A DNA stretch of 64,000 nucleotides from Phycisphaerae bacterium RAS1 (GCA_007859745.1 SMLU01000001.1:2170001-2234000); one strand, 5' to 3'. Shown: positions 23,513-33,300, counted from the first letter of the stretch. The notes: generated by a model not told the origin, from the letters alone. Program-made: numbers and translations.

Positions 23513-24601
23513 TCAGCGCTCGCGCTTGCCGCTGATGAACTGCTCCAACCGCTCGCGGGCGTCATGGTCGGAGAATTGCTCGGGCGGGTGTTTCATCAGG
23601 CAGGCGCTGGCCGAGGTGAGCGGGCCGCCGATCTTCCGGTCGAGCGCGAGCTTGGCGCAGCGGATGGCGTCGATGGCGACGCCGGCGCTGTTGGGCGAGT
23701 CTTCGACGGAGAGCCGCAGCTCGATCTCCAGCGGTACGTCGCCGAATTTCCGGCCTTCCATGCGAATGAAGCAAACCTTGTTGTCCTTCTGCCAGGGCAC
23801 GTAGTCGCTGGGGCCGATGTGAATGTTCTCGGCGGCCAGGGGCGTGGCGAGCTGCGATTGAACGGCCTCAGTCTTGCTGATTCGCTTGGTGGTGAGGCGG
23901 CTCTGCTCTTTCATGTTCAGGAAATCGGTGTTGCCGCCGGTATTGAGCTGGTAGGTGCGGTCGAGGCGGACGCCGCGCTCCTCAAAGAGCCGGGTCAGGA
24001 CGCGGTGGGTGATGGTGGCGCCGAGCTGGCTCTTGATGTCGTCGCCCACGCACGGGATGCCGCGGCGGGCGAATTGCTCGGCCCACTCCGGGTGCGAGGC
24101 GATGAAGACCGGCATGCAGTTGATGAATCCGATGCCGGCGTCGAGGGCGCAGCGGGCGTAGAACTTGACCGCCTCCTCGGAGCCGACGGGCAGGTAGTTG
24201 ATCAGGATTTCGGCCTTGCTGCGCTTGAGCTCCTCGACCACGTCGCATGGCTTCGCGTCGGCAACGCGGAAGGAGCGGTCCTCGGGTTGCTCCAGCATGT
24301 GCGGAGCGACGCCGTCGAGCGGCCGGCCCATCTGCACGGTCACGCCGCTGCGGGCCACGTCGCCGCAGAAGACGGTGGTGCAGTTGGGCTTGGCGAAGAT
24401 GGCCTCGGCCACGTCGCGGCCGACTTTGCGGCGATCGATGTCGAAGGCGGCGACGACGCGCACGTCGGAAATGCGGTATCCGCCGAGCTGTTCGTGAATC
24501 AGCCCGATCGGGGGGCGGCCGTCGCGGTAATAGGCGATTCCCTGGATCAGGGCGCTGGCGCAGTTCCCCACGCCGACAATGGCCAGGCGAATTTCACCCA
24601 T
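23513..24601 (-). CDS. ino1: Inositol-3-phosphate synthase
   Basis: This 362-residue NAD-dependent enzyme makes 1L-myo-inositol 3-phosphate from glucose 6-phosphate. It is of the short prokaryotic (actinobacterial/archaeal) type. Signatures are the Rossmann GVGNCASALIQGI near residue 10, VAAFDIDRRKVG, ILINYLPVGSEEA, GIGFINCMPVFIAS, CVGDDIKSQLGATITHR and YQLNTGGNTDFLNM, the last two lining the active site. LxxKxxSKTEAVQSQL follows as usual. The product feeds inositol phospholipids or compatible solutes. It is transcribed alone from the minus strand. The start is ATG 24601, giving MGEIRLAIVGVGNCAS. Confidence 0.94.
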   Translation of the reverse strand: MGEIRLAIVGVGNCASALIQGIAYYRDGRPPIGLIHEQLGGYRISDVRVVAAFDIDRRKVGRDVAEAIFAKPNCTTVFCGDVARSGVTVQMGRPLDGVAPHMLEQPEDRSFRVADAKPCDVVEELKRSKAEILINYLPVGSEEAVKFYARCALDAGIGFINCMPVFIASHPEWAEQFARRGIPCVGDDIKSQLGATITHRVLTRLFEERGVRLDRTYQLNTGGNTDFLNMKEQSRLTTKRISKTEAVQSQLATPLAAENIHIGPSDYVPWQKDNKVCFIRMEGRKFGDVPLEIELRLSVEDSPNSAGVAIDAIRCAKLALDRKIGGPLTSASACLMKHPPEQFSDHDARERLEQFISGKRER

Positions 24602-25035
24602 TCCACTCTCCGGGCCGCCTGCGAGAGCCCGCGCCAGTCGTCAGGCGGCCGTAAGACTGGCGCTAAGCTTGCACGAAAGCGCCGCGCGCGTCAACGGGAA
24701 TGGCGTTGGGGGAATCTGTGGGTGCGCCCGTTTCTCCGGGCGGGCGGCTTTTCTATCCGAACCCGCCGCGCCAAGCGGCGGGGTGAGATGCGCACGACGC
24801 CCCGCCGCAAACGCGCCCCGGACGACGCCCCGCCGCTTGGCGCGGCGGGTTCGGACAGATGCGACGTCTTCGCGGGGATTGGAGCGGGGGCAGCCGGGCA
24901 TTTTCTGTTCAAGAAGCTCTCGTCCGCTGCCGATGAATCGATTACGTTTGACTCTGCGCTGGCGGAGCCGGCGCCTTTTTCGAGAAACGGCATGGAGTGC
25001 GTCCCGCGACGCGCTCTTTTTCACGGCGGTCACGG
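24602..25035. repeat. Divergent intergenic region with a REP-like pair
   Basis: This 434-bp region separates ino1 (minus) from murC (plus). A REP-like unit at 24756-24786 (core CCGCCGCGCCAAGCGGCGG then GGTGA) faces an inverted copy at 24826-24855. They match the pairs at 8345-8461 and 47249-47337. The remainder should contain promoters for both genes, but none is obvious. Confidence 0.85.
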
Positions 25036-26484
25036 ATGAGCGCAGTCACGGCGGTTGCAGACCTTTTTCACGCGGCGACACGGGTGCAAGGCCAGGAATT
25101 TCGAGACGTCGCCGTTCACATGATCGGGATCGGCGGCAGCGGGATGTGCGGGCTGGCGGCGATGCTGATGCGCCGCGGAGCGCGCGTCAGCGGGACGGAT
25201 CAACGTCCGTCGATCCTGCTGGCTCGTCTGAACGCCGACGGCGCACGAATCAGCTTCACGCAGGAAGCGGGGTCCATTCCGCCCGAGGCGCAGATCGTCG
25301 TCGCCTCCGCCGCCGTTCCCGACCACCACCCCGAGCTGGCTGAGGCCCGCCGTCGCGGACTGACGATTTATAAGTACGCGCAGCTTCTGGGCGCGCTGAT
25401 GGAGCATTACCACGGCATCGCCGTCAGTGGAACGCACGGGAAGAGCACGACGACCGCGTGGCTCTCCTTCGTCCTGCGCGAGGCGGGACTGTCGCCGAAT
25501 TTCATCATCGGGGCGGACGTCGAGCAGCTTGGCGGCGGCAGCGGCGCGGGGGACGGGCCGCTGTTCGTGGCCGAGGCGTGCGAATACGACCGCTCGTTTT
25601 TGAACCTGCACCCGAAGCGGGCGGTGATCCTGAACGTGGAGGAGGACCACCTCGACTGCTACACCGATATCCAGGCGATTGAGGAGGCGTTTTTCGAGTT
25701 CGCGCGCCGCGTCCCGCACGACGGGCTGCTGGTCCTGAACGCGGCTGATCCGCGCAGCCGGAGCATCGCGGGCCGCGTGAGCGCCCGGGTGGAGACGTTC
25801 GGGGTCGGGTGCGAGGCAGACTGGCGGGCGGACGAACTGGGGCTGGCGGGCGGCTCTTACGCTTTCGACGTTTCGTATCGCGGCACGAAGCTCGGCCGCT
25901 TGCGGATCGGTCTGTCGGGGCGGCACAACGTCGCCAACGCACTCGCCGTGATCGCTCTGGCCAACGACTGTGGCGTGGATTGGCCGACGATTCAGCGGGC
26001 GCTGCCGGAATTCCGGGGCGCCCGCCGGCGGCTGGAGCTGCGCGGCGAGCCGGGCGGGGTGCGCGTCGTGGATGATTACGCCCATCATCCGACGGAGATT
26101 CAGGCGACGCTGGTCGCGGCCCGGGAGCGCTACAAGCCGGGGCGGCTGTGGGTCGTGTTCCAGCCGCATCAGCACTCGCGGACGCGGTTTCTGCTGGATG
26201 ATTTTTCGCGCAGCTTCGCGGCGGCGGATTTCGCGCTGGTGCCCGACATCTACTTCGTCCGCGACAGCGAGCGCGACCGCGAGGAGGTTCGGGCGCAGGA
26301 CCTGGTGGAGCGAATCGTCGCGCGCGGCGGGGATGCGCTCTACATCGCTGAGTTCGCCGACATTGTCGAGCATCTGGCGGCGCGCGTGACGGAGGGGGAC
26401 GTGGTGCTTACGATGGGCGCCGGGAGCATCTGGAAAGTCGCTGATGACCTTATTCGCCGGCTTGGAGAGCATCGTCCGGCCTGA
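25036..26484 (+). CDS. murC: UDP-N-acetylmuramate--L-alanine ligase
   Basis: MurC adds L-Ala to UDP-MurNAc in peptidoglycan precursor synthesis (482 residues, cytoplasmic). Motifs are the N-terminal HMIGIGGSGMCGLA (29-40 region), the ATP-binding SGTHGKSTTTAW (about 131-142), AEACEYDRSFLNL, NVEEDHLDCY, GRHNVANALAVIALA, DDYAHHPTEI and FQPHQHSRTR. ATG 25036 is used. The open frame upstream to 24997 has no support. The gene leads a peptidoglycan/division cluster and overlaps murB by 41 bp, which implies tight translational linkage. Confidence 0.96.
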   Translation: MSAVTAVADLFHAATRVQGQEFRDVAVHMIGIGGSGMCGLAAMLMRRGARVSGTDQRPSILLARLNADGARISFTQEAGSIPPEAQIVVASAAVPDHHPELAEARRRGLTIYKYAQLLGALMEHYHGIAVSGTHGKSTTTAWLSFVLREAGLSPNFIIGADVEQLGGGSGAGDGPLFVAEACEYDRSFLNLHPKRAVILNVEEDHLDCYTDIQAIEEAFFEFARRVPHDGLLVLNAADPRSRSIAGRVSARVETFGVGCEADWRADELGLAGGSYAFDVSYRGTKLGRLRIGLSGRHNVANALAVIALANDCGVDWPTIQRALPEFRGARRRLELRGEPGGVRVVDDYAHHPTEIQATLVAARERYKPGRLWVVFQPHQHSRTRFLLDDFSRSFAAADFALVPDIYFVRDSERDREEVRAQDLVERIVARGGDALYIAEFADIVEHLAARVTEGDVVLTMGAGSIWKVADDLIRRLGEHRPA

Positions 26485-27385
26485 CGTTCCGCTGCGCAAT
26501 TACACCTGGTACGGGCTGGGCGGGCCGGCGCGCTGGTTTGCGACGCCGCGGACGGACGCGGAGGCGGTGGAGGTGCTGGCGCGCTGCGGCGAGGGAGGCG
26601 TTCCATGGCGCGTGCTGGGCAGGGGGGCGAATCTGCTGGTGCGCGACGAAGGGGTTGATGGCGTGGTGCTGACGTTTTGCGGCGAGATCGAAGGTCCGCC
26701 CGCCGCCGCGCTCGCTGGCGCTTCGCGTTCGGACCGCACGGCTTTCGCTCCCGGCGGGGTTCGCGTGGATGGGGCTCGGGTATGGGCCGGCGCGGGCGCG
26801 GATTTCACGAAGCTTGTTCAGCATTGCGTCAACCGGGGACTCGCCGGGTTGGAGAATCTGGCCGGGATTCCCGGTTCGATGGGCGGGATTATTCGCATGA
26901 ACGCCGGCGGCAAGCATGGCAGCATCTCGCAGTACGTGCGGCGTGTACGTGTGCTGGAGGCGGATGGACGGATCGACCATCGCGATGCGGCGGCGGTGGG
27001 GTTCGCGTATCGCAAGACTGACCTTGCCGGCGCGGTCGTGCTGGCGGCCGAACTGGAGTTGAGCGAATCCAACCCGGCCGCCCTGACGCGCCGGTTTCGG
27101 GAAATCTGGCTGGAAAAGGCGTCGCAGCAGCCGGCGGTCAGCGAGCGCTCGTGCGGCTGCGTGTTCAAGAACCCGCCGGGGCAGGCGGCCGGCGCGTTGA
27201 TCGACCGCGCCGGAATGAAGGGGCAGCGCGTCGGCGGGGCGGAAATCAGCCGGCGGCATGCGAATTTCATCGTCGCGCATAACGGCGCGACCGCCAAGGA
27301 CGTGCTAGACTTGGCGGCGGTTGCGAGGGATCGCGTCCGCAGCGAGACGGGTGTCGAGCTGGAGTTTGAGGTCGAAATCTGGTGA
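26444..27385 (+). CDS. murB: UDP-N-acetylenolpyruvoylglucosamine reductase, with in-frame repeat insertion
   Basis: This 313-residue FAD enzyme reduces enolpyruvyl-UDP-GlcNAc to UDP-MurNAc. FAD-domain signatures are NYTWYGLGGPA, VLGRGANLLVRDEG, GLAGLENLAGIPGSMGG and MNAGGKHGSISQYV. The catalytic segment is ERSCGCVFKNPPGQAAG, with Cys at the position that is Ser in E. coli MurB, a variant known in type II enzymes. Between FCGEIEG and VRVDGARVWAGAGADF about 20 residues (85-105) appear to be inserted, encoded by a dispersed repeat also found at 12117-12148. The frame is maintained and all active-site blocks are present. Confidence 0.93.
   Translation: MTLFAGLESIVRPDVPLRNYTWYGLGGPARWFATPRTDAEAVEVLARCGEGGVPWRVLGRGANLLVRDEGVDGVVLTFCGEIEGPPAAALAGASRSDRTAFAPGGVRVDGARVWAGAGADFTKLVQHCVNRGLAGLENLAGIPGSMGGIIRMNAGGKHGSISQYVRRVRVLEADGRIDHRDAAAVGFAYRKTDLAGAVVLAAELELSESNPAALTRRFREIWLEKASQQPAVSERSCGCVFKNPPGQAAGALIDRAGMKGQRVGGAEISRRHANFIVAHNGATAKDVLDLAAVARDRVRSETGVELEFEVEIW
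26696..26758. repeat. Dispersed repeat embedded in murB
   Basis: CCGCCGCGCTCGCTGGCGCT and the following TCGCGTTCGGA (26703-26733) match the reverse complement of 12117-12148 with two differences. GGTCCG before it and CGGACC after it give the block palindromic ends. Confidence 0.65.
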
Positions 27386-27389
27386 AGGG

Positions 27390-28406
27390 ATGCACACGAC
27401 CGCCGACCGGACTGCGCGGATTTCCACGCCCGCGGATCGCAAACTGAAGATCACCGTGCTGCGCGGCGGGCCGAGCGCGGAGCGCGAGGTCAGCCTCGTT
27501 TCGGGCGCGGCGATCGCCGAGGCGCTGCGCCGCCGCGGGCATGACGTGTTCGAGTCCGACATCGGGCCGGACAACCTGGCGGCGCTGGAGCGCGCCGCGG
27601 ACGTGGTGTTTCCGGCGCTGCACGGCACGTTCGGTGAAGACGGACAGGCACAGCGGATCATGGAATCGAGGGGAATTCGCTTCGTCGGCTCCGGGGCAGC
27701 CGCGTCGGCGATGGCGATGGACAAGGTGGCGACGAAGCAGGTCGCGGTCGCGGCGGGAATCCGCACGCCGGCCTACGGCGCGGTCAATTCGGTAGCGGCC
27801 GGCCCCCGTGCCGGCCGTCGGGAGCCGGAAGCCTCCCGATCCGACCACGGCCGGCACGGGGGCCGGCCGCTACCCCATTTTGCGTCGCCGCCCGTGCCGG
27901 TCGTCGTTAAGCCGGCGGATCAGGGCAGCAGCGTCAAGACGTTCATCATTCGCGACGAGGGCGGCGTCGAGCCGGCCGTCCGCGACGTGCTATCCAGCTT
28001 CTCGCGGGCGCTGGTCGAGCAGTTTATCGAAGGCGACGAGCTGACGGTCGGCATCCTCGGCGACCAGGCTCTACCGCCGATCTGCATCCGCCCCAGGCAG
28101 GGCTTCTACGACTACGCCGCCAAATATCAGGCCGACGACACCGAATACGTCTTCGAGTCCCACCCAGCGGCGATTCTGCGCCAGGCGCAGGAGTGGAGCC
28201 TGTTGCTCCATCAGCGGCTGGGCTGCCGGCACTTGTCGCGCGTGGACTGGATCTGCGACCGCGACGGAAAGCTCTGGATGCTCGAAATCAACACGCTGCC
28301 GGGCTTCACCAGCCACTCGCTCGTCCCCAAGGCGGCGGCGCGGGTCGGCGTCGCGTTTGATGAGCTCTGCGAGCGGCTGGTGCTGATGGCCCTGGAGGGC
28401 GACTAG
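27390..28406 (+). CDS. ddl: D-alanine--D-alanine ligase, with 82-bp hairpin inserted in frame
   Basis: This 338-residue ATP-grasp enzyme makes D-Ala-D-Ala for peptidoglycan. Motifs are KITVLRGGPSAEREVSLVSG, VFPALHGTFGEDGQ, GSGAAASAMAMDK, VVVKPADQGSSV, LVEQFIEGDELTVGIL and LEINTLPGFTSHSLVPKAA. About residues 135-162, between IRTPAYGAV and PVPVVVKPADQGSS, lie some 27 residues rich in Gly, Arg and Pro. They correspond exactly to a perfect palindrome (27792-27873), where family members have only a short loop. All catalytic blocks remain in frame. ATG 27390 follows murB by 4 bp. Confidence 0.94.
   Translation: MHTTADRTARISTPADRKLKITVLRGGPSAEREVSLVSGAAIAEALRRRGHDVFESDIGPDNLAALERAADVVFPALHGTFGEDGQAQRIMESRGIRFVGSGAAASAMAMDKVATKQVAVAAGIRTPAYGAVNSVAAGPRAGRREPEASRSDHGRHGGRPLPHFASPPVPVVVKPADQGSSVKTFIIRDEGGVEPAVRDVLSSFSRALVEQFIEGDELTVGILGDQALPPICIRPRQGFYDYAAKYQADDTEYVFESHPAAILRQAQEWSLLLHQRLGCRHLSRVDWICDRDGKLWMLEINTLPGFTSHSLVPKAAARVGVAFDELCERLVLMALEGD
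27792..27873. repeat. 82-bp hairpin with perfect 27-bp arms inside ddl
   Basis: The left arm 27792-27818 (starting GTAGCGGCCGGCCCCCGTG) and the right arm 27847-27873 (ending GGGGGCCGGCCGCTAC) are exact reverse complements. A second small stem CGGGAG/CTCCCG lies between them. The arms are too perfect for ordinary coding sequence. Confidence 0.92.
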
Positions 28407-29312
28407 GTGGCCCGCAGTCGCGCCAAAGTCACCGCCCGCCCGCCGCGCCCGAAGCGCGATTGGGCCATGTCGCCCGTCGCCGCCCGGCGTCTGCTCGTGG
28501 CGCTGCTCTGGCTGGGCGGCATTGGCGGCAGTGTGTATGGGCTGACCGCGCTGGCGCCCTATTCCCTCGCGACACAGGGCGGCGAGGATTGGCGCGTCGA
28601 GTGGGAAAATCCGCCGGCGTGGGCCGATGCGAGCGTTCGCGATCTGGTGACGGCGCAAGTCGGCGCGGTTGCGGGCGTCGGGCGCGGTGATCCGAGGCTC
28701 TGCGCGCTGGTGGCCGAGCAGCTCAAAAGCTCGCCCTGGATCGCCGAGGTGCAGAGGATCAGCAAGCGGGCTGACGGCGTGGTGCGGGTCCGTGCGACGA
28801 TGCGGCCGCGGCTGGCCGACGCGAAGGGACTGGCGATCTATCGCGGGCGCGCCTATCGCATCGACGATACCGGCGTGCGCCTGCCGGACGAGTGCGACCT
28901 GGCCGACCTCGACCGCTCGCGGACGTGGATCTTGATTCAGGGCATCCAGGCGCCGCCGCCGGAGATCGGCGAGGTCTGGCGCGGCGACGATCTACAGGCG
29001 GGCATCAAGCTGGTGCGGTTTTTGAACTCCCGGTCGTCGCCGCTGCTGCCGAGCATCCGCGCGATTGACGTGGGCAACTACGATTGGAAGGAAGACCGTT
29101 TCGGCGGGCGGCTGCGGCTGATGACATTGCACCCGCGCACGATCATTCACTGGGGCCAGCCGCCGGGTGAGGAATATGATATGGAAAGCCCCGCAGACCA
29201 GAAGCTGCAGTGGCTCGTGCGGATCTTCGAAAAACACGGCGGGCAGTTTCCGGACGGCGGTCCGATCGACCTGCGTGACGAGGCGGCGGTCCGCCCGGCA
29301 CTGGGGCAGTAG
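28407..29312 (+). CDS. ftsQ: FtsQ/DivIB-like cell division protein
   Basis: This 301-residue bitopic membrane protein has a basic cytoplasmic N-terminus, one transmembrane helix (about residues 28-50), then a POTRA-like region (LKSSPWIAEVQRISKRADGVVRVRATMRPRLA) and a beta domain with AYRIDDTGVRLP. The xxSPWxxxVxxVxxxxxxxxxVxxxRxP pattern is that of FtsQ/DivIB. Position directly after ddl in a mur cluster is the classical dcw order, which supports the call more strongly than sequence alone. The GTG start at 28407 abuts the ddl stop. It would scaffold the divisome. FtsA and FtsZ are not found downstream. Confidence 0.75.
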   Translation: MARSRAKVTARPPRPKRDWAMSPVAARRLLVALLWLGGIGGSVYGLTALAPYSLATQGGEDWRVEWENPPAWADASVRDLVTAQVGAVAGVGRGDPRLCALVAEQLKSSPWIAEVQRISKRADGVVRVRATMRPRLADAKGLAIYRGRAYRIDDTGVRLPDECDLADLDRSRTWILIQGIQAPPPEIGEVWRGDDLQAGIKLVRFLNSRSSPLLPSIRAIDVGNYDWKEDRFGGRLRLMTLHPRTIIHWGQPPGEEYDMESPADQKLQWLVRIFEKHGGQFPDGGPIDLRDEAAVRPALGQ

Positions 29313-29323
29313 GAGACGCGACG

Positions 29324-30154
29324 ATGAACATCAATGAGCTACCGCGAATGCTGCTGGACACGGTTCACCAGCACGTCAGTTCGGGCGCGGCCTGGATGAC
29401 CTACGGCCTGATGGGGCTGGTGGCGCTGTCCGGGCTGATGTCGCTGATCAAGGGCGCCCGCATGGCGCCGATGGGCATCGCCACCGCGCTGGCCATTCTG
29501 GCGGGGATGAGCGGGACGTTTGTCGCCAAGGGCCTGAATACGCCCGTCGTGCCGACCGTTTGCGTGACGGGCGTGGTCGGGCTGCTGCTGGGTTTCGCAT
29601 TCTTCCGCGGCTGGCTGGGGCTGCTGATGTCGGCCTGCGTCATGTTCGCCGCGCTGTCGTTCTACGGCGGGCGCGTGCTGCAAAAGCCGCTTTCGGAATA
29701 CACGTCGAGCAATTTCGACCATCAGAATCAGCTCGTGACGCTGCCGGGAGAGGCGGGCACGTCGCCGTCGACGAAGGATGTGAGCGAAGAACTGCGGCGC
29801 GTGTGGGCTTACCTGTCGTCGCGGGAGGATGTGCCCAATTTCCAGACGACGTTCTGGTCGATCGCCGGATCGAGCGCGCTGGCGGGGCTGATCTTCGGAC
29901 TGCTGTTGCCGAGCCTGACGCGGGCGATTCTGGCGGCGACCAGCGGATCGGTGGTGTTCTTCGGGGCGCTGTGGCTGCTGGCGCACACGGCCCGGCCGGA
30001 GCTGGCGGCGAAGATAGACGTTGCCAGCCCGTGGGTGTGGGGCGGGGCGGCGGTGGTGTGGGTTATTTCGCTGCTCTACAACTTCACGGATGTGCGCCGG
30101 CCGAAGACCGCCAAGCGGGTGGTGGAAGCGGCGCCGGGTGCGGTTCCGGCTTGA
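29324..30154 (+). CDS. Polytopic membrane protein of unknown function
   Basis: This 276-residue inner-membrane protein has about seven or eight predicted transmembrane helices: four in residues 25-120 (GLMGLVALSGLMSLI; IATALAILAGMSGTFVA; VTGVVGLLLGFAFF; LGLLMSACVMFAALSFY) and the rest after a soluble loop of about 60 residues (ALAGLIFGLLLPSLTRAIL; VVFFGALWLLAH; VWGGAAVVWVISLLY). No family was recognised. It follows ftsQ by 11 bp and may be cotranscribed, so a role in envelope or division is possible. ATG 29324 is used, giving MNINELPRMLLDTVHQHV. Confidence 0.7.
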   Translation: MNINELPRMLLDTVHQHVSSGAAWMTYGLMGLVALSGLMSLIKGARMAPMGIATALAILAGMSGTFVAKGLNTPVVPTVCVTGVVGLLLGFAFFRGWLGLLMSACVMFAALSFYGGRVLQKPLSEYTSSNFDHQNQLVTLPGEAGTSPSTKDVSEELRRVWAYLSSREDVPNFQTTFWSIAGSSALAGLIFGLLLPSLTRAILAATSGSVVFFGALWLLAHTARPELAAKIDVASPWVWGGAAVVWVISLLYNFTDVRRPKTAKRVVEAAPGAVPA

Positions 30155-30189
30155 TGGCCGGTGCGTGGCGGGGGAACTTGTGAACATCC

Positions 30190-30253
30190 GGGTGGGACGG
30201 GCGTCTCGCCCGTCCCTGACACCGCGGGGACGGGCGGGACGCCCGTCCCACCC
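30190..30253. repeat. GGGCGTCTCGCCCG hairpin pair
   Basis: GGGTGGGACGGGCGTCTCGC... (30190-30216) and its inverse ending CGCCCGTCCCACCC (30226-30253) form a roughly 64-bp imperfect palindrome between convergent genes. It is the best-conserved copy of a family with at least six members here. Confidence 0.88.
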
Positions 30254-30310
30254 AAACGGCACGCCCGCGCTGGGTTCAGCGCGGGCGCGTCATTCCGTTC
30301 CAGCCGACAA

Positions 30311-33300
30311 TCAACCGCCGCTGAGCAGCGAGACGAATCCGTTGATATCCAGGATATCCACGTTTCCGTCGCCGTTGATGTCGCCGTTGTCGATGTTGCA
30401 ACCCGGATACTGCAACGCGTAGGCGGCCGGGTCGCTGATGGCGAGCGTGAAGGCGTTGATGTCCAGGATGTTCACCTGGCCGTCACAGTTCATGTCGCCC
30501 AGCACGACCGGGTTCTCGCACTCGTCGGGGACGTTGTTGCTGTTGACATCCGCCGAGCGGCCGCTGGCGATGTCGTCGCTGTCGACGATTCCGTTCTCGT
30601 TGCAATCGTCCAGCGACGCGTTGCAGCCGAAGCTGGAAACCTGCAGGTCATCGACGGCGGCCTCGATCAGCGAGCCGGTGGCCGCGTCTTCGGCGATGAA
30701 GCGGAGCTTCATCGTGGCGGTGGGCGTGACCGGCGGGTCGAGGTCAAAGACGCTGAACGAGTGCTGAATCCAGCCGCCGGACGTGCCCGCGCCGGTCGGA
30801 CCGACGGTCTCGACCGCCGAGAAGCTCGCGCCGTTGTTGCTGGAAATCTGGACGCGGAAGATGTCGGCGTTCGGGGCGCCGCCGGCGCTGTTGGAGTACC
30901 AGCGCCAGTAGCTGACGACGGCGTCGGGCGCGGCCGAGAGATCGAACGTCGGCGAGGTGAGCGACGTGGCGCCGCCGTCCACGTCATTGGCGCCGTCGCT
31001 GCCGCCGTTGAGGCCGTTGGTGACCCAGCAGTTCACGCCGGGGTTGGTGGTGTGATCGTCCTCGGGCTGGGCGGTGGTGGCCTGCGGGTCCATGCGGTTC
31101 CAGATGCCGGTGGTGGCCGTGTCGCCGGGCGCGCCGATGGTCCAGCCGGGGTCGGTCTCCATCTGATCCGAGAGCGAGATCGTGGTCGTGCCGACGATGA
31201 AGCTGTAGTTCGTCGCCGGTGCGCTGGGCGGGTTGAGCGCCTCGCCGCTGACCGTTCCGTCGGCCGAGAAATAGTACTGCGGCATCGCCGTGCACACCGG
31301 CGGCGGCAGCGTCGCCTGCCAGATTTCGCCGCCCGCGAACGTGAGCGGGATGTCGATGAACGGACCGGCGTCGTAACGGACGTGCATGGTCGGGCTGTTC
31401 GCGACAACCGTGTCATTGATGGCGCGGATGCGGACGCTGACGTTGGCAGTTGCGCCCGGTGCCAGGACCGTCGGAAGCGTGCTGTTCAAGCTGATCTGCA
31501 GCGATGGCGGGAAATTCAGCGCGTGCGAGCAGCAGAGCGAGAACGGCTGCGGCCCTTGCGGGACGTTGAAGCCGTGAACCTCGATCCGCCACGTTCCGGC
31601 CATCGGGCTGTTGACCAGCACCTGCTCGATGTTGTCCACGCTGTTGCGCACCGTCTGAACCGCGTTGGCCGACGGCGTGGTCAGCGAGAGCGTCCAGGGG
31701 AAGCGCTGTACGTTGTTCGGATCGAAGACGCGCAGGTCCAGATCGTTGATGATCGCGGGATTGACGTTGGGCGTGCCCGCGGCGTCGTCCCAGGCCATGG
31801 TGACTTTGAGCTGCGGGTCGCCGGCGCCGACCGCGGTCGTAATGACGTAGGTGCCGGCCTGGCTCACCGAATCCTCGAAGAACCGGCCGAGCCGCATGAA
31901 GTCCACTGCGGCTTGCGCACGAACCGAGCCGTAGCCGAACTGGTAGTCAGGTCCGGCGTTGCCGAGGTCGGCCGCGGTGTGCGCCAGGAAAATCTTGAGC
32001 GTCGAGTTGCGCGGATCGGCGCCGGGGAACTGGACGCGGTAGTCCTGCAGAATCAGGGCCGAAATCCCGCATACCGTCGGCGAGGCCATCGACGTGCCGC
32101 AGAGCACCGCGTACGCCGTATCGCTAGTGTTGGTGCAGCTTGTGACGCCGTTGTCGCCGCCGCTCTGGCAGCCGGGGGCGCTGATGTCGGGCTTGAGGCG
32201 GCCGTCGTCGGTCGGTCCCCAACTGCTGAACGTGGTCATGCTGTCGTCATTGCTGTTGAGCGCGCCGACCGTGATGTGGTTCTTGGCGGTCGCGGGCGGT
32301 GCGGTGCTGCGGTAGTCGCCGACGCCCTCGATGTCGCAGCGGTTGCCCTGGCGCTCGTTGCCGTTGGCCCAGACGACCCGGAAGGGCGCGCCCATGCTGC
32401 CGCGGACGATGTTGTCGATCAGCGCGTCGGTGACGCCGTAGTCGCCCTGGATATTGCAGTCGAAGCCGTTGCTTTCCGTGTTGGTGCCAATCGAGTTGTT
32501 CGAGATATCGGCGCCCTGGCCGAATGCGGCGGTGTAGTCGGCTTGAAGATCGCCGGGATTCGTATAGAGGAAGATTCCGCCGCTGGATTGCAGCCCGTAC
32601 GACAGGATCGTCACGCCGGGGGCCATGCCCTTGTGCGTGGCGTTGGCGGTGCCGCTGCCGCCGATGGTGCCGGAGACGTGGGTTGCGTGGGAGATTTGCC
32701 CGGACGCATCATGAACCGTCAGACGACCGTTGAAATCCTGGTGCGTGGCGCGGGCGGTGCCGCCGTCATAAACCAGCACGGTGACGCCGGCGCCGGTCAG
32801 GTTGTAGGGCGCGGCCTGCAGTTGATCGGCCTGGATGCGGGCGCGGTTGCTGGCGTTATTCTCGCTGAGTTGCGGCAGGGCCTGCTCGATGTACTGCACG
32901 CTGTCGTGCGCCGCGAACTGCCGGGCGATGGAGATGGGCATCTCGATCACCAGGCCGTTGACCAGGTAGAGGTAGTCCTGGACCAGCGCGCCGTACTGCT
33001 CCGCGGCGGCTTTGCCCTCGGCGATGAGGTCGACGTCCGGGTGGAACAGGACGTAGAGGCCGATGATCGGATCGCCGCCGTCGGTCAGTCCAACCTGGGC
33101 CCATTCGGGCGTTTTGCCTGAGGCCAGGATCGGGTGCATTTTCCATTCGGGGCGGATTTCGCTGGCGCCCGTGATCGTCGTTACACCCGCCGCCGTATCA
33201 AGATCGGCCCGCGGCGAGACCGCGGCGAAGTAGCCCTGTTCGCCGAGGTACGCGCCCAGCTCGATGCCAGATGCGGCCAGCTCGTTGCGGAGCTCCGGCG

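Noticed and set aside
30161-33121. A 986-residue plus-strand protein
   Set aside because: It is antisense to the S8 protease, has no domain, and its Val/Arg/Asp-rich composition is that of a GC-rich shadow frame.
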